Both the position numbers and the translations under genes were made by a program. Positions 47,501 to 57,844 of a DNA stretch of 64,000 nt are shown here, in pieces. Position 1 is the first letter of the stretch, and each line of letters opens with the position of its first letter. The notes beneath the pieces are model-generated. The model saw only the letters and a program-made list of their open reading frames with translations. It was not told the origin of the DNA and searched no databases. Location: assembly GCA_037013495.1 (NCBI GenBank), contig CM072811.1:11661190-11725189 (forward strand), read 5' to 3'. The stretch is from Hippophae tibetana (Eukaryota > Streptophyta > Magnoliopsida > Rosales > Elaeagnaceae).

Positions 47501-50008
47501 AGTAGGTAGAGCTTGAGAGTGAGGCTTATAGTCAAGTGCAAGAGGGCACTTCAGATCAGCCATTTGTGGATGAGATAGATGATTCTGCCCATGATGTAGC
47601 AGAAGAGCAATATGAGCAACCATATAGTATCCCTAAGGGTAAAGGAATAAGAGAGATTCGTTGCCCTCAGAGGTATGCAAATGCAGACTTAGTTTCTTTT
47701 GCATTATCTATGGCAGAGTCTATTGAGATGTATGAACCTTCTAGTTATCATGAAGCTGTCACTTGTGATGAGTCTACTCAGTGGCTGGTTGCTATGAATG
47801 AAGAGATTGAATCACTTCATAAGAATCATACTTGGGAATTGGTGAAACCGCCTAAGGGCCAGAAGATTGTTGGAAACAAATGGGTCTTCAAGAAAAATGA
47901 AGGTATACCTGAGGTTGAAGCAACTAGGTTCAAGGCACGTGTTGTTACAAAGGGCTATTGTCAGAAGAAAGGTATTGACTTCAATGAAGTATTTTCTCTT
48001 GTTGTGAAACATAGCTATATTCGTGTGTTGCTTGCTATGGTTGCATTGTTTGACATGGAATTAGAACAACTTGATTTCAAGATAGCCTTCTTACATGGTG
48101 AGCTTGAGGAACAAATATATATGCATCAACCAGAGGGGTTTGTTGTTCTAGGTAAGAAAGATCATGTTTGTTTATTGAAAAATTCTTTATATGGGCTGAA
48201 GCAATCTCCAAGGCAGTGCTATAAGTAGTTTGATTCTTTTATGATTGATCATGGTTACTCTAGGAGTGATTATGATAGTTGTGTTTATCATAAAAGATTT
48301 CATGATGATTCATCCATTTATTTGTTACTTTATGTTGATGACATGCTTATTGCTTCTAAGAATAAGTCTGAGATTCAGAAATTAAAGTCTCAACTTAGTG
48401 GTGAATTTGAGATAAAAGATTTGGGTGCATCGAAGAAAATTTTGGGCATGTAAATTTACAGGGATAGACAAGCGGGCAAGCTTTATTTGACTCAGAAAAG
48501 TTATATTGAAAAAGTTCTTAAACGTTTTGGTATGAAAGAGTCTAAACCTGTGAGTACACCGTTAGCTGCACATTTTAGGCTTTCTTTGGATTTGTCACCA
48601 CAGTCAGAAGAAGAAGAGCGGTACATGTCTCATGTTCCATATGCTAGTGTCATTGATAGTTTGATATACGCTACAGTTTGTTCTCGTCCAGACATTTCAC
48701 ATGCAGTTAGTATTGTCAGCAGATATATGGGTAATCTTGGTAAGGGTCATTGGCAAGCAGTGAAATGGATACTTCGGTATTTGAGAGGTACATCTAATTT
48801 TGGTTTGGTATATGATGGGAGTTCTAATACTGGTTGTAGTGTTATTGGTTATGTGGAATCCGATTATGTTGGTGATTTGGATAGAAGAAGATCTCTGACA
48901 GGTTATGTCTTCTCTCTTTCTCGTTGTGCCATTAGTTGGAAGGCTACTTTAAAGTCTATAGTTGCTTTGTCTATGACAGAGGTAGAATATATGGCAGCAG
49001 CAGAAGTAGTGAAAGAAGCCATTTGGCTTAGAGGTTTGGTTTGTGATTTGGGTTTACAGCATGATACTTTTGTTGTATTTTGTGATAGTCAGAGTGCGAT
49101 ACACTTGACTAAGAATACTATGTATCATGAAAGAACCAAACACATTGATGTCAGATATCACTTCATTCGTGACATTGTCTCTCAAGGTGCTATTGTTATC
49201 AATAAGATAGCCACTACAGAGAATCCAATTGATATGTTAACAAAACCAGTTACATTTAATAAGTTCAAGTATTGCTTGGACTTGATTGGTATTTACAAAA
49301 GATGATCACCCTTCGGGGCTTTGGACGACGGTTATTTGGTAATCCAAGGAATTTCATTTGAAGAATTTGTTTTCTGTTTTGAGCCAAGGTGGAGATTTGT
49401 TATTAGTTTGGCCCAAACCCATTTATTAAACCCTATCCCATTTTTCTTATATATATATATATATATATATCATTTCCTTGGTGCGATTAGAGAACGCAGC
49501 AGCCGAAAAAATTAAAACAGAGAGCAGAGAGAATAAAAGAAAAGAAAAACTGCAGAGAAGGGAGATATAGCAGCTGCGGCAATTGGGAAGAAGAAGAAGA
49601 AAAATTCGCTTGTTGTTTTCTTCCACAGTTTCGTGTCGCCGCTGCTGCTAATTATTTTCATCTTATTTGTACGGTAATATTTGATTTAATAGCAAATTTG
49701 TTAATTTATCTTGCTATATATTGCTAGTAAATTTGAGGGGATATTTTGTGGATTGATATTGGATTTTGGTATAATTTGTGAAGCTCTCTGGAAATTGGTG
49801 TTTGTATCTCCATTTGATTATTAGTGGATTTTTACTCGGTGTGTCGTCGTCAGTGGAGTGACTTTTCACATTGAAAAGTTGAACCACTTAAATCCTTGTG
49901 TGCCATTTATTTTCTTACGGTTGATTATTTTGCTGTTACCTATTATTATTAATTTATGCAACCAAAATTGGACCCGATTTTCGCTTCCGCAAGTGCTAAT
50001 TTATAACA
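44588..50008 (+). mobile_element. Tork/Tnt1-like copia retrotransposon inside the CACTA element
   Basis: LTRs are 44588-45191 (604 bp) and 49398-50008 (611 bp), TGTTATTAG...TTATAACA, each with an (AT)n run. Target duplication ACAAT at 44583-44587 and 50009-50013 is exact. The primer site TTGGTATCAAAGC starts three bases after the 5' LTR; the tract AAGGTGGAGAT before the 3' LTR matches the Tnt1-type polypurine tract. One gag-pol frame fills the interior. All coding parts lie in one frame with seven stop codons and no frameshift. Confidence 0.93.
45343..49305 (+). pseudogene. Tnt1-like copia gag-pol, single frame with seven premature stops
   Basis: The frame spans 1320 codons, about the length of Tnt1-type polyproteins. 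Gag has KFNGRNDFSLWR and the zinc knuckle [14 protein letters not shown] (near 46018). Protease: WILDSGCTYHM (near 46192). Pre-integrase: LWHMQLGHMSEVGM. Integrase: HSDLWGPS, RTDNGLEF, TPQQNGVAERMN. RT: WVFKKNEG, LYGLKQSPR, YVDDML (near 48333). RNase H: ESDYVGDLDRRRS, CDSQSAIHL, ERTKHIDVRYHF. Stops at 45520, 45766, 46162, 46240, 47503, 48226 and 48451 include TAG where Trp or Gln is usual, i.e. single transitions. FDVKxAF has become LDFKIAF. Confidence 0.92.
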
Positions 50009-50013
50009 ACAAT

Positions 50014-50640
50014 CATTTATAAGTGTACTTCTTCAACTATTATTGATAAGTTTCCATCTGACCATAGTGAAGTATCCTTTAGTGCCTGCCTAGCCTCAAC
50101 ATATCATCTCAGTGTCTGACTAACCTCAACATATCATGAAACACAGTAAAAAAAACACATAAATAGAGTATAAATATAACATTTAGGACACATATACAAC
50201 TAGATAGAATTAAAAATTGTCACAATATATCATTACAGAAGCTTGGGCCAAAATCCAATTTAACAAATTCCATTAGCACTTGGGTTGTCTCAATAAATCC
50301 TAGAAGATAGGTATTTGCTCACAAATATATCCATGCCAGAAAAATATGACAAAGGAACAGGTAGAAAGCCACTGGATAACACCATAAACATCAAATGGGT
50401 GTGTCTATATTCTTGAAATAGTATAAGTAAACCGTAGCTGACAAGCAATAGCATTTTGACAAATTGAATAGGCCAGGCTGACTTGTCCACTTTGACACCC
50501 TTACTATCTAAGAGGGGAAGAGCTACAAATTGAATAAACAATAGACCGCAAAAAAATTATTTCTCAAAAAAAAAAAAAAAAAAAAAAAAATAAACAGCAG
50601 CTATTTTAATTTAATAATAAAACATTAAAAAAAACAACGG
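50014..50640. other. CACTA interior, unrecognised part
   Basis: A minus-strand frame of 83 codons (50541-50290) is rich in hydrophobic residues (QFVKMLLLVSYGLLILF) and could be another captured piece, but I do not recognise it. An A run of about 30 bases follows near 50563-50591. Confidence 0.3.
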
Positions 50641-50657
50641 AGCTGACTGTAACTTAC

Positions 50658-51361
50658 CAGGCTTGACAACTTCTCTAGGATGGGATTTAATAAGAAGTTG
50701 CCTGGCATCCAAGTGTGTCAATATGAATTGGAAGCCACACAGTGCCTCCTTAAGTGACAGAGTATGCTCATAACATAGATCTATCACCCTTTCTCTTACA
50801 CTTGGGATGCTCTTTTTATTGTACGACAAAAATAATATCTCCTGTGTGTCAGTGTCAGGCTGCATAGACATTTATCAGCTTCTCTAGGAAATTTAATTAT
50901 CTGTCCATTTTGCATGCCCTTCTCCACATGAACCTCCAACACTTTCTTCTCCTGTATAACCTTCTCACCTTTGCACTAAGGACAACGATCCTTATCATTG
51001 ATTGTCTCACCAGTACCCTTGCACTCATTGCAAGGATGCTGCATTTGTTGGATCATAGATGGGCCAAGATGTCTAATAGTTACTTTCATTCCAGACCCTT
51101 GACATCCATGACATTTAATTGAGGCACCTGACTTTGAACCTTTACTGCATTATATTCAGACACATACATGTGAAAAAGCATTTATTTAGAGGAAACCGAA
51201 TGTGCCCAGTTAATAAAGGAGGCAAAATTCAGTACGAATCCCTTGCACTTCAAACAGATAATATTACGAGAAAGTGAAAGCTTCTTAGATATGCCATTAT
51301 ATAGATCTTTCAATGAGACCTTGAGAGGATGGGTAACATCTTCTCCCCTTCTCAATTGATT
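50658..51361 (-). pseudogene. Captured DnaJ (type I Hsp40) fragment: zinc-finger and part of C-terminal domain
   Basis: On the minus strand, about 51361-51242 gives RRGEDVTHPLKVSLKDLYNG and SLSRNIICLKCKG; 51139-50658 gives CHGCQGSGMKV, CNECKGTGETINDKDRCP and EKKVLEVHVEKGMQNGQ, then YEHTLSLKEALCGFQF and THLDARQLLIKS. These are the DnaJ CxxCxGxG zinc finger and the start of the substrate-binding domain. Introns are retained, with a GT donor after VVKPG, so capture was at the DNA level. Defects: a TAG within the third CxxC (CP-stop-C), a frameshift after EADK, and no J domain or C-terminus. It cannot act as a co-chaperone. Confidence 0.82.
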
Positions 51362-52560
51362 GTAACAACTGAACTCACTCAAAGTCGGTTATCAAATTGC
51401 TAGATTTCTTGTCATTAAAGTAAAAAAGAAATTAATTTTTTAAGAAATTTTTACCCTTATACTGTGCTGAATAATTTATATGGTTAATTTCAAATATATT
51501 CCATTCCTTCTATAAGAGGCATCCGTACTACAGAACAATGAAAACTTTGTTTTTTTTTGCCCGTTGAAAAAAACATATACCATTTTGCAATAGCATTATC
51601 TAGTTAAACACGAAGACAAGTTTGATAAGACCTAACTTCACAGAAGCACATATTGAATTTTAGAAGTAATTTATCAAAAATCCAAATCCCTTAAGATCAC
51701 ACCTAGAATGTGTTGCACAAAAAGATGTCGTTAACGTGCCAAAACAAAAAATAATTCAAACTGACAACTTTAATCGATAAGAATAGACTTAACTATATAT
51801 ATAAAAAGTACTCGAATCTAGAAAGTAACATAACCATACTTCAGAGCTCACAAATTTCAGAACTCAAGAGATCACAATCCAATGTATGTCATGGGTGTGT
51901 TGTGTGGGGCCGTGGGCATGTGCATTCTAGGATAATTGTTCAAACTTGTAAGCTTAAAATACTCATATTAACTTGCTATATTTCCTTTGGACATCCAATT
52001 GAAAACTACTCCAGAAGGCATTAGGCATACAAATAGGGATGGGGGCAAAAACCAAACACTAATAAGCAAACCTTATAATAGAACATGAGATGTAGGAACC
52101 TTGATGACCAACTCGGTTATGAAATATAAAGGTATAGGTCAGTTACTGAATGTTGCAACAGAATGTTGCATTGCATTTTGTTTTGCATCCATAAACATGC
52201 TCCGCATGTAAAAGAGCTTGTGAGCAAAGGAAGGAAGAAATCTATTAATTATAGGGGAAAAAAAAGGAGAATAAACTACATTATAGTCATCTCCATATTT
52301 ATCAATAAGCCGACTTGTGTAAATGCGTTGGATTTCTGTTAATGGTTATAGAGGTGCTGATTTTTTATCTTGTTGTTTCTTTCCTAATGCCGTTTTCAAG
52401 TCTAAATTTGATTCAAAAAATGGACTTCAATTAATAGTTGACAATAAATGTCAGAAATCTTGATAAAATTTTAATTTTCTAACCCACAAGTTAGATAGAA
52501 AAATAGATGACTCTGAAAAGTTATACACTGGTGATGGTACTAGGATTTCAAAAACCTGAG
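51362..52560. other. CACTA interior between DnaJ and PPR fragments
   Basis: AT-rich and without an open frame that I recognise. The part next to the DnaJ exon may be captured DnaJ intron. The J-domain exons that should lie here are absent. Confidence 0.35.
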
Positions 52561-53215
52561 GATGTCAAATACAATTCCAACAGCGTATAATTTAAGAGCC
52601 ACACCATAAACTTGCATCTCTTTAAAAATATTGTGTATCATCAACCTTACCAGCCTTGAAAAGACCAACTAACAATGAAATATATGTTCTTATTGAAGGA
52701 CTAACACCTTTGTTAATAATTTCCCTTTAGAGGTTCAAGGCTTCTATTATCCTCAATTTTGTTGTAATATCCCTTAATCAACGCATTGAAACTACAAGCA
52801 TCAGGTTTACACCCTTTACTTGATATAGATATAAACAATTCCTTTGCTTTATCAAGCTTGTCAACTAAACATAACCCATCCATCATGGTGCTATATGTAA
52901 ATAAATTAAAAATTTCACCCTTCTTAATCATCATTTCAAGCATATAATTTGCTTCTTTAATATTTCCCTTTTTACAAAGCACATCTATCAAGGTGTTAAA
53001 GGTTATTGCATTAGGATGAACACCTTCATCTACCATTTCGTTCAACAAGTTTTTAGCATATTCCAAATTCCCTACATAGCAAAAACCGTGTATAAGATAA
53101 TTATAAACAATTACATTAGGAACAATCCCCCTACCTTTCATTTCCAAGAAAATTTCCTTAGCCTTTTCCAACAATCCGTCCTTATAGAGCCCATCAATAT
53201 TAGTTGCATAAGAAA
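52560..53215 (-). pseudogene. Captured pentatricopeptide-repeat (PPR) fragment
   Basis: On the minus strand 53215-52713 is open for about 165 codons and holds four 35-residue PPR units: GRGIVPNVIVYNYLIHGFCY, NAITFNTLIDVLCKKGNIKE, FTYSTMMDGLCLVDKLDKA and DACSFNALIKGYY. After a stop at 52713 the similarity continues in another frame (KGVSPSIRTYISLLVGLFKAG near 52650) and then fades. There is no start, no transit peptide and no C-terminus. PPR proteins bind organellar RNA; this is only an internal slice lying between the DnaJ and WD40 fragments on the same strand. Confidence 0.82.
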
Positions 53216-53396
53216 CTAAATTTGGAACCTAACAAAAAGGTCTTTTTTAAATTATCGCACAAAATATTACTCTTCATAATTTAAAACCCTAAAGCAACTT
53301 AAATTACATCTCCTAATTCTCCCAAAAGATTATAAGCAACCAAAAATAGCATAAATGTATGAAAATAAAAGAATTTAAATAAAGGAAAAAACAAAC

Positions 53397-53597
53397 CTTG
53401 CAGTTCCAAGATGAAAAAGAGGAAGAGTGACTTTGCTCCCAAATATGAACGGTCTTATCATCACTAAAAGAAGTGAAAACAGAGGGAATGCCATCAACAC
53501 CAGTCACTGGATTCCAAGCGAGACTCCACACCCTATCTGTGTGGCTCTTTAGCTTCTGAATCTCTCACAGTTCAAATCACCCATCCATAAGCTCCAT
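53397..53597 (-). pseudogene. Captured first exon of a CIAO1-like WD40 protein
   Basis: On the minus strand 67 codons run from ATG (53597-53595) to a donor (CTGCAAG|GTTTG). They encode HTDRVWSLAWNP, then SFSDDKTVHIWEQS and SSWNCK, the first WD repeat of the CIAO1/CIA1 family of cytosolic iron-sulfur assembly proteins. Codons 7 and 11 are TGA, each one transition from CGA. No further exons are present. Normal members have seven WD repeats, so this is a one-exon scrap. Confidence 0.8.
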
Positions 53598-53929
53598 CTT
53601 TGCACCAACCGCAAAACAACAGAGCTGAAACCATTAAATCAAAATGTGATAAAGCCAAGAACACAAGCATATTAATAAGACGAGGGAGATGAATGAAAAA
53701 TGAGACGAGAGAGATGAACAAAAAATGAGGAAAGAATGGAGAAAAGGGTTTAAGTAGAGAAAATAACTAGGAAAAAAAGAGAAAATTTGGTAATAAATAA
53801 AAAGGAGAGTTATTAGGAGTGAAAAAAAGAGGTAAAAAAAGGAAAAAAAAAAAAGAAAGAGAGGGAAAAAAAAAATTATAGAAAAATTTAGTGTTTGATG
53901 TAAAATAGAAAAAAAAAATTGATAAGGTA

Positions 53930-54043
53930 TGCCTATGACCTCTATTTTTAAATAACCGAGGCTAAAACCTTATGACCTCAGTTTTTTAATAAACTGAGGC
54001 TAAATGTCCGAGAGTATATATATATATATATATTGTAGTAGTG
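53930..54043 (-). repeat. Right subterminal region and TIR of the CACTA element
   Basis: Three related motifs (TATGACCTCTATTTTTAAAT, CTTATGACCTCAGTTTTTTA, AATAAACTGAGGCTAAATG) form short hairpins next to the TIR. Repeated subterminal motifs of this sort are transposase-binding sites in studied CACTA elements. An (AT)n run separates them from the TIR. Confidence 0.7.
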
Positions 54044-54179
54044 TGTTCACCAGGATGACATAGCTGCCCAAGAGGAGCTTGATCAGCCTAACTTGATAGA
54101 AACCACACAAAATATGCATTTGATCATCCACCTAGAAGATGTACTCTAGCATATAGTATAATTGAGGAATAATGTAGAT

Positions 54180-55976
54180 TGATGAACAAAACAAGCATCG
54201 TCGATCATGCCAATACTTTGGTTTTATATTTATAAAACTCTCGCAAGTGTACGAATCATTTCATAGAAAATGATAAGTATACTCCTAAGGTCGATCTAAG
54301 GAAGGAATATATGTGGTTTTTAATTTATTATTCAAACTTTTAAAAACAAAATTAAATCCTAAACATCATGTCACGATATTTCGGGTTTTTGTGTTTCTAA
54401 TCTAATACCATAAAAATAAACATAGATAAAGATTCAATAAACATTTATGCAAATTTTATCATTTATAATAGTGGAGTATTTATGGATATAATAACTAAGT
54501 TAATTATGCTTGTTCATATTATTTAGGTTATTAAAGATATAAATTGATATTTATTGATTCTCTATTTTTTATATGAATACCACCTTTGGTGGGATTAGAT
54601 ATTCTTTGTTAACTAAACAAATCAATTAACACCTATGGGTGTGGTTGATAATTAATTTGGTTAATTAAATTAATTCCTTTTTCTAAGAGATTGAAAATGA
54701 ACCATTTAAATACCACCTTTGGTGGGGTTAGACAGTTTACACTTTATTCAAGGTGTCCAAATTAAACCTAAGAATTTAGATATCCGAGTACTAACTTTCA
54801 AGTTTTAAAACCAATACTGAAAACATGTTGTCATTACATTTTCAGATAATAATTCTTATAAAAACTTTTGAAATAGAGCTTCACTCTAACTACGAGGAGA
54901 TTGTACCAACAAATAAAAGAGCACTACTCTAAATTAGACTCGATAACTAAACCTTAAATTCTAATTTTCAGATTTAAGTTTGTAATGAAAAATAATATAA
55001 AATCTTGAATAAAAACAAAATCAATTCATTTTAGAGATTTTTACCTATTTAATATTTTGCAAGCATAATAACGTTATTATTATATCATGTTTACAAATAG
55101 CCAACAAAGTTAAATTTAATCACAGAAAAATTAAATATAACATGTAAGAATAAAGCATAAAAAATAACTGTAAAAAAAATAAAATCCTTACAGTACTTTG
55201 TTGCTATTCCCGTTGCTAGAAAACCTCCAAATAGAATTTGCACTCCCATTATTGAATCGAAAAGCAAATAAATTACAAAAACATAACTAGTTCTTCTCAA
55301 AAAGAGAAGAACTCTAAAACTAAGAGAAACTAACTAAGAAAAGCAAAAAACTAAGAAAAACTTAACTAAGAAATGAGAGAAAGAAAGAGAAGAGAATGTG
55401 TGTTTTGAGGTGTGTTATTTATGAAGAGAATATGGGTATTTATAGGTGAGGATGGTATGAAAAATTGGGTGAAAAAATGATTAAAAATGGAGTAAATGCG
55501 GAGTAGTGAATGATGACGACATGCTGGTGTGGGCGCGGCAGCGCGTGCAGATGGGAGCAGGTTGGGTGCAGGCGTGCGCAGATGGGAGCAGGCTGGGTGT
55601 AGGCATGCGTGGGACTAGAGAAAAGCGCACGCGTTGCTGGGCGTGCTGTGCGCGGTGGCCGGCGCAGTTGGGCGGCGCGATTTCCTCCTTTTTGACATTT
55701 TTGTCCTTTTTGACCCATTTTGTCCAATTTTTCCATATTTGTTGACTTTTTCTCATTTATTTTATGAATATATTTGTGATGTATTTCCTCCAGTATTCCT
55801 CTTTGAGTCTTTAAGTTATGTTTTTAAGCGAAAATACCTAAAAAACAATAAAAATACCCGTGATTCCGAAAAGACAAATATATATAAATATATGATAAAA
55901 TCATATATATATATATATTTAATCAATTAATGTGCATAATATCATGGTAATTTTAGTGTTTTTTGAGCACTCATCA
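54180..55976 (-). repeat. 3' LTR of the truncated Athila element (1797 bp)
   Basis: It aligns with the LTRs at 3403-5293 and 8829-10723, including the TATA box (complement of 55437-55444) and the TTTTTGAC tract. The enhancer block differs: in place of the ACAGTRC array and the TGACGTCA palindrome it has a tandem pair of GC-rich units, 55545-55573 and 55574-55604 (GCAGATGGGAGCAGG core). Confidence 0.88.
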
Positions 55977-57840
55977 CAACCCCCAACTAGATTCTTGCTT
56001 AGCAAGATAAGCGATAAAAACTAAAAATTAAACTATCCTAAATCACTTCCGTGGATTAACACGGTTGCATTTAGCCTATACAACAAGCCTTTAAACCCCT
56101 AGGTTGCCCTAGTGGACGAGTTTGAGTCTCATGAGGGTTTTCAGTATTGATACCCACAAACATTGAACTAAATGTAAAAATTAAAAGAAATAATAAAAAC
56201 AATCAACTTAGAAACTAAAATTACAACAAAATCAAAAATTAAATTTTAAGAATAAAAGAAAACATATCACAAAAATGTCTCATACTTTTTAATCTCCTTT
56301 AAGATCATAATTAAAATCTCAAGCATAAGTTATTTTAATCTCTTTAAACAATCATGATTCATTATAATAATTAGTTGAAAATCATTTTCATATTTCATAT
56401 AAAAAATGTATCAATTTAATTTCACCCAATTTCAGTGTCAAGAATCCAAAATCACTTCGGCTCTATTCCTCACTAGTCAATACTCTCAAAACACTGAATC
56501 CTATGGGTTCAAACACTCATACTAATTTATATACGAAAGAGTTGATGTATAAAAATGAACTAATATGTTCGCATATGTATAAAGAATAAATGCTCAAAGT
56601 GTTATTTTGACTTTGATCTCATGAAAGGAATCAAATGTATAAATTATAAAGATATCATATATAAAAATTATTTTTATGCATAAATCAAACTCATTAAGAA
56701 AAAATTTCAAGATATATGCCTTTTACAAATGAAGAAAATGTAATGACTTTTTAGGGAATTACTTCCTATATCTTTCTTTTGTAATTAGCCTTTACTCACA
56801 ACTTTGTAGGCAATGTGGGTCATAGTGGTTAATTTTGTGGCTTTCTTTTGTTTGATTTTGGTTTAGGTAACCCGAGATATGTCTTTTTTTGTAGTAGTCA
56901 TGCATGAATGAGATATAAGCATATACTATCAATTTCTACTCAAATCATTTAATCTAGCAAAAATATATGATACTCTATTAAGATGAGAAAAAATTCATAC
57001 ATTCAATGCTAATACCTATAGAGATCATCTAAAAAATTGAAGAAATAAGAAATGTGTTTGGAGTAGAAAAAATATATATTTCACTCTGAATAAAAGAAAT
57101 TAGGCTCAAATTATATCTCACAAAGGTAGTCTCCACTAAAAAAAATTCATAAACACCGATTTTGGGTTTAATATAATTTCCATATCTTATCAAGAAATAC
57201 TAGTTATGACAAAAACTAACTAATTACCAAAAACAATTACAAAATATTTCATGAATGTTTTCAAAAATTAATCTAACATTACAAAAGACTTAACTATTTA
57301 CTTAAATTTGATTTAAAGAAATGATAAATTTTTGTGATAGTTTTTTTTTTAATATTTTTTTTAAATTAATTCTAAAATTACAAAAATTATTAAATAACAC
57401 AAAGAAAATAAAACCAAACACAATAAAAATGAAAATGTGAACATATTTTTTTTAAAATTGTTAAATTTTTTTAAGCATGGTAACTTTTCAACACCCCAAA
57501 CCTAGAACTTACATTGTCATCAATGTAACAACTGTAAATTAAAGATAAAGAGAAAATAGAAGAAATATTACCTATTTCCTGAGAATGTGAAAGTAGTAAT
57601 GGAGAAATGCAGGTGCATCCATCATATTCATCAATAAAGTTCACAAAGACAGATCACTGTGAACTTCTAACATCTCAACAAATATTTTTAGTTTTAACAA
57701 TTTTAAAATTATTGACATGTAATTAAACTAAAATAAATAATAGAAATTAAATAAATAAAAGAAATAAAAGAAAATTACCTAAAATGATGGGTTGCTTCTA
57801 ATCTAGCGCTTAGTTTAACGTCTTAGCAAGACGTAAATTT
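55977..57840 (-). other. 3' non-coding region between pol and LTR of the Athila element
   Basis: It matches 5294-7220 of the non-coding element, with a deletion of about 100 bp near 56820 relative to it. It includes the conserved hairpin ACGTCTT/AAGACGT near 57819-57835. No env-like open frame is seen, although some Athila elements carry one in this place. Confidence 0.75.
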
Positions 57841-57844
57841 ATGG

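Larger units (their letters stand above)
44257..54043. mobile_element. CACTA (En/Spm-type) DNA transposon carrying host gene fragments, itself split by copia
   Basis: The left end is CACTACTACAATA, and the right end is its exact inverse complement (TATTGTAGTAGTG), a 13-bp TIR. TGT flanks both ends (44254-44256 and 54044-54046), the 3-bp duplication typical of CACTA elements. Subterminal regions hold related short motifs (GACCATAGGTCTATGGTCAT, AAGAACCAAGACC on the left; GACCTC, AATAACCGAGGC, AATAAACTGAGGC on the right). The copia element 44588-50008 with its own ACAAT duplication is a later insertion; without it the transposon is about 4.36 kb. No transposase is visible, so it is non-autonomous. 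Instead it contains minus-strand fragments of at least three unrelated genes (DnaJ, PPR, CIAO1-like). Confidence 0.88.
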
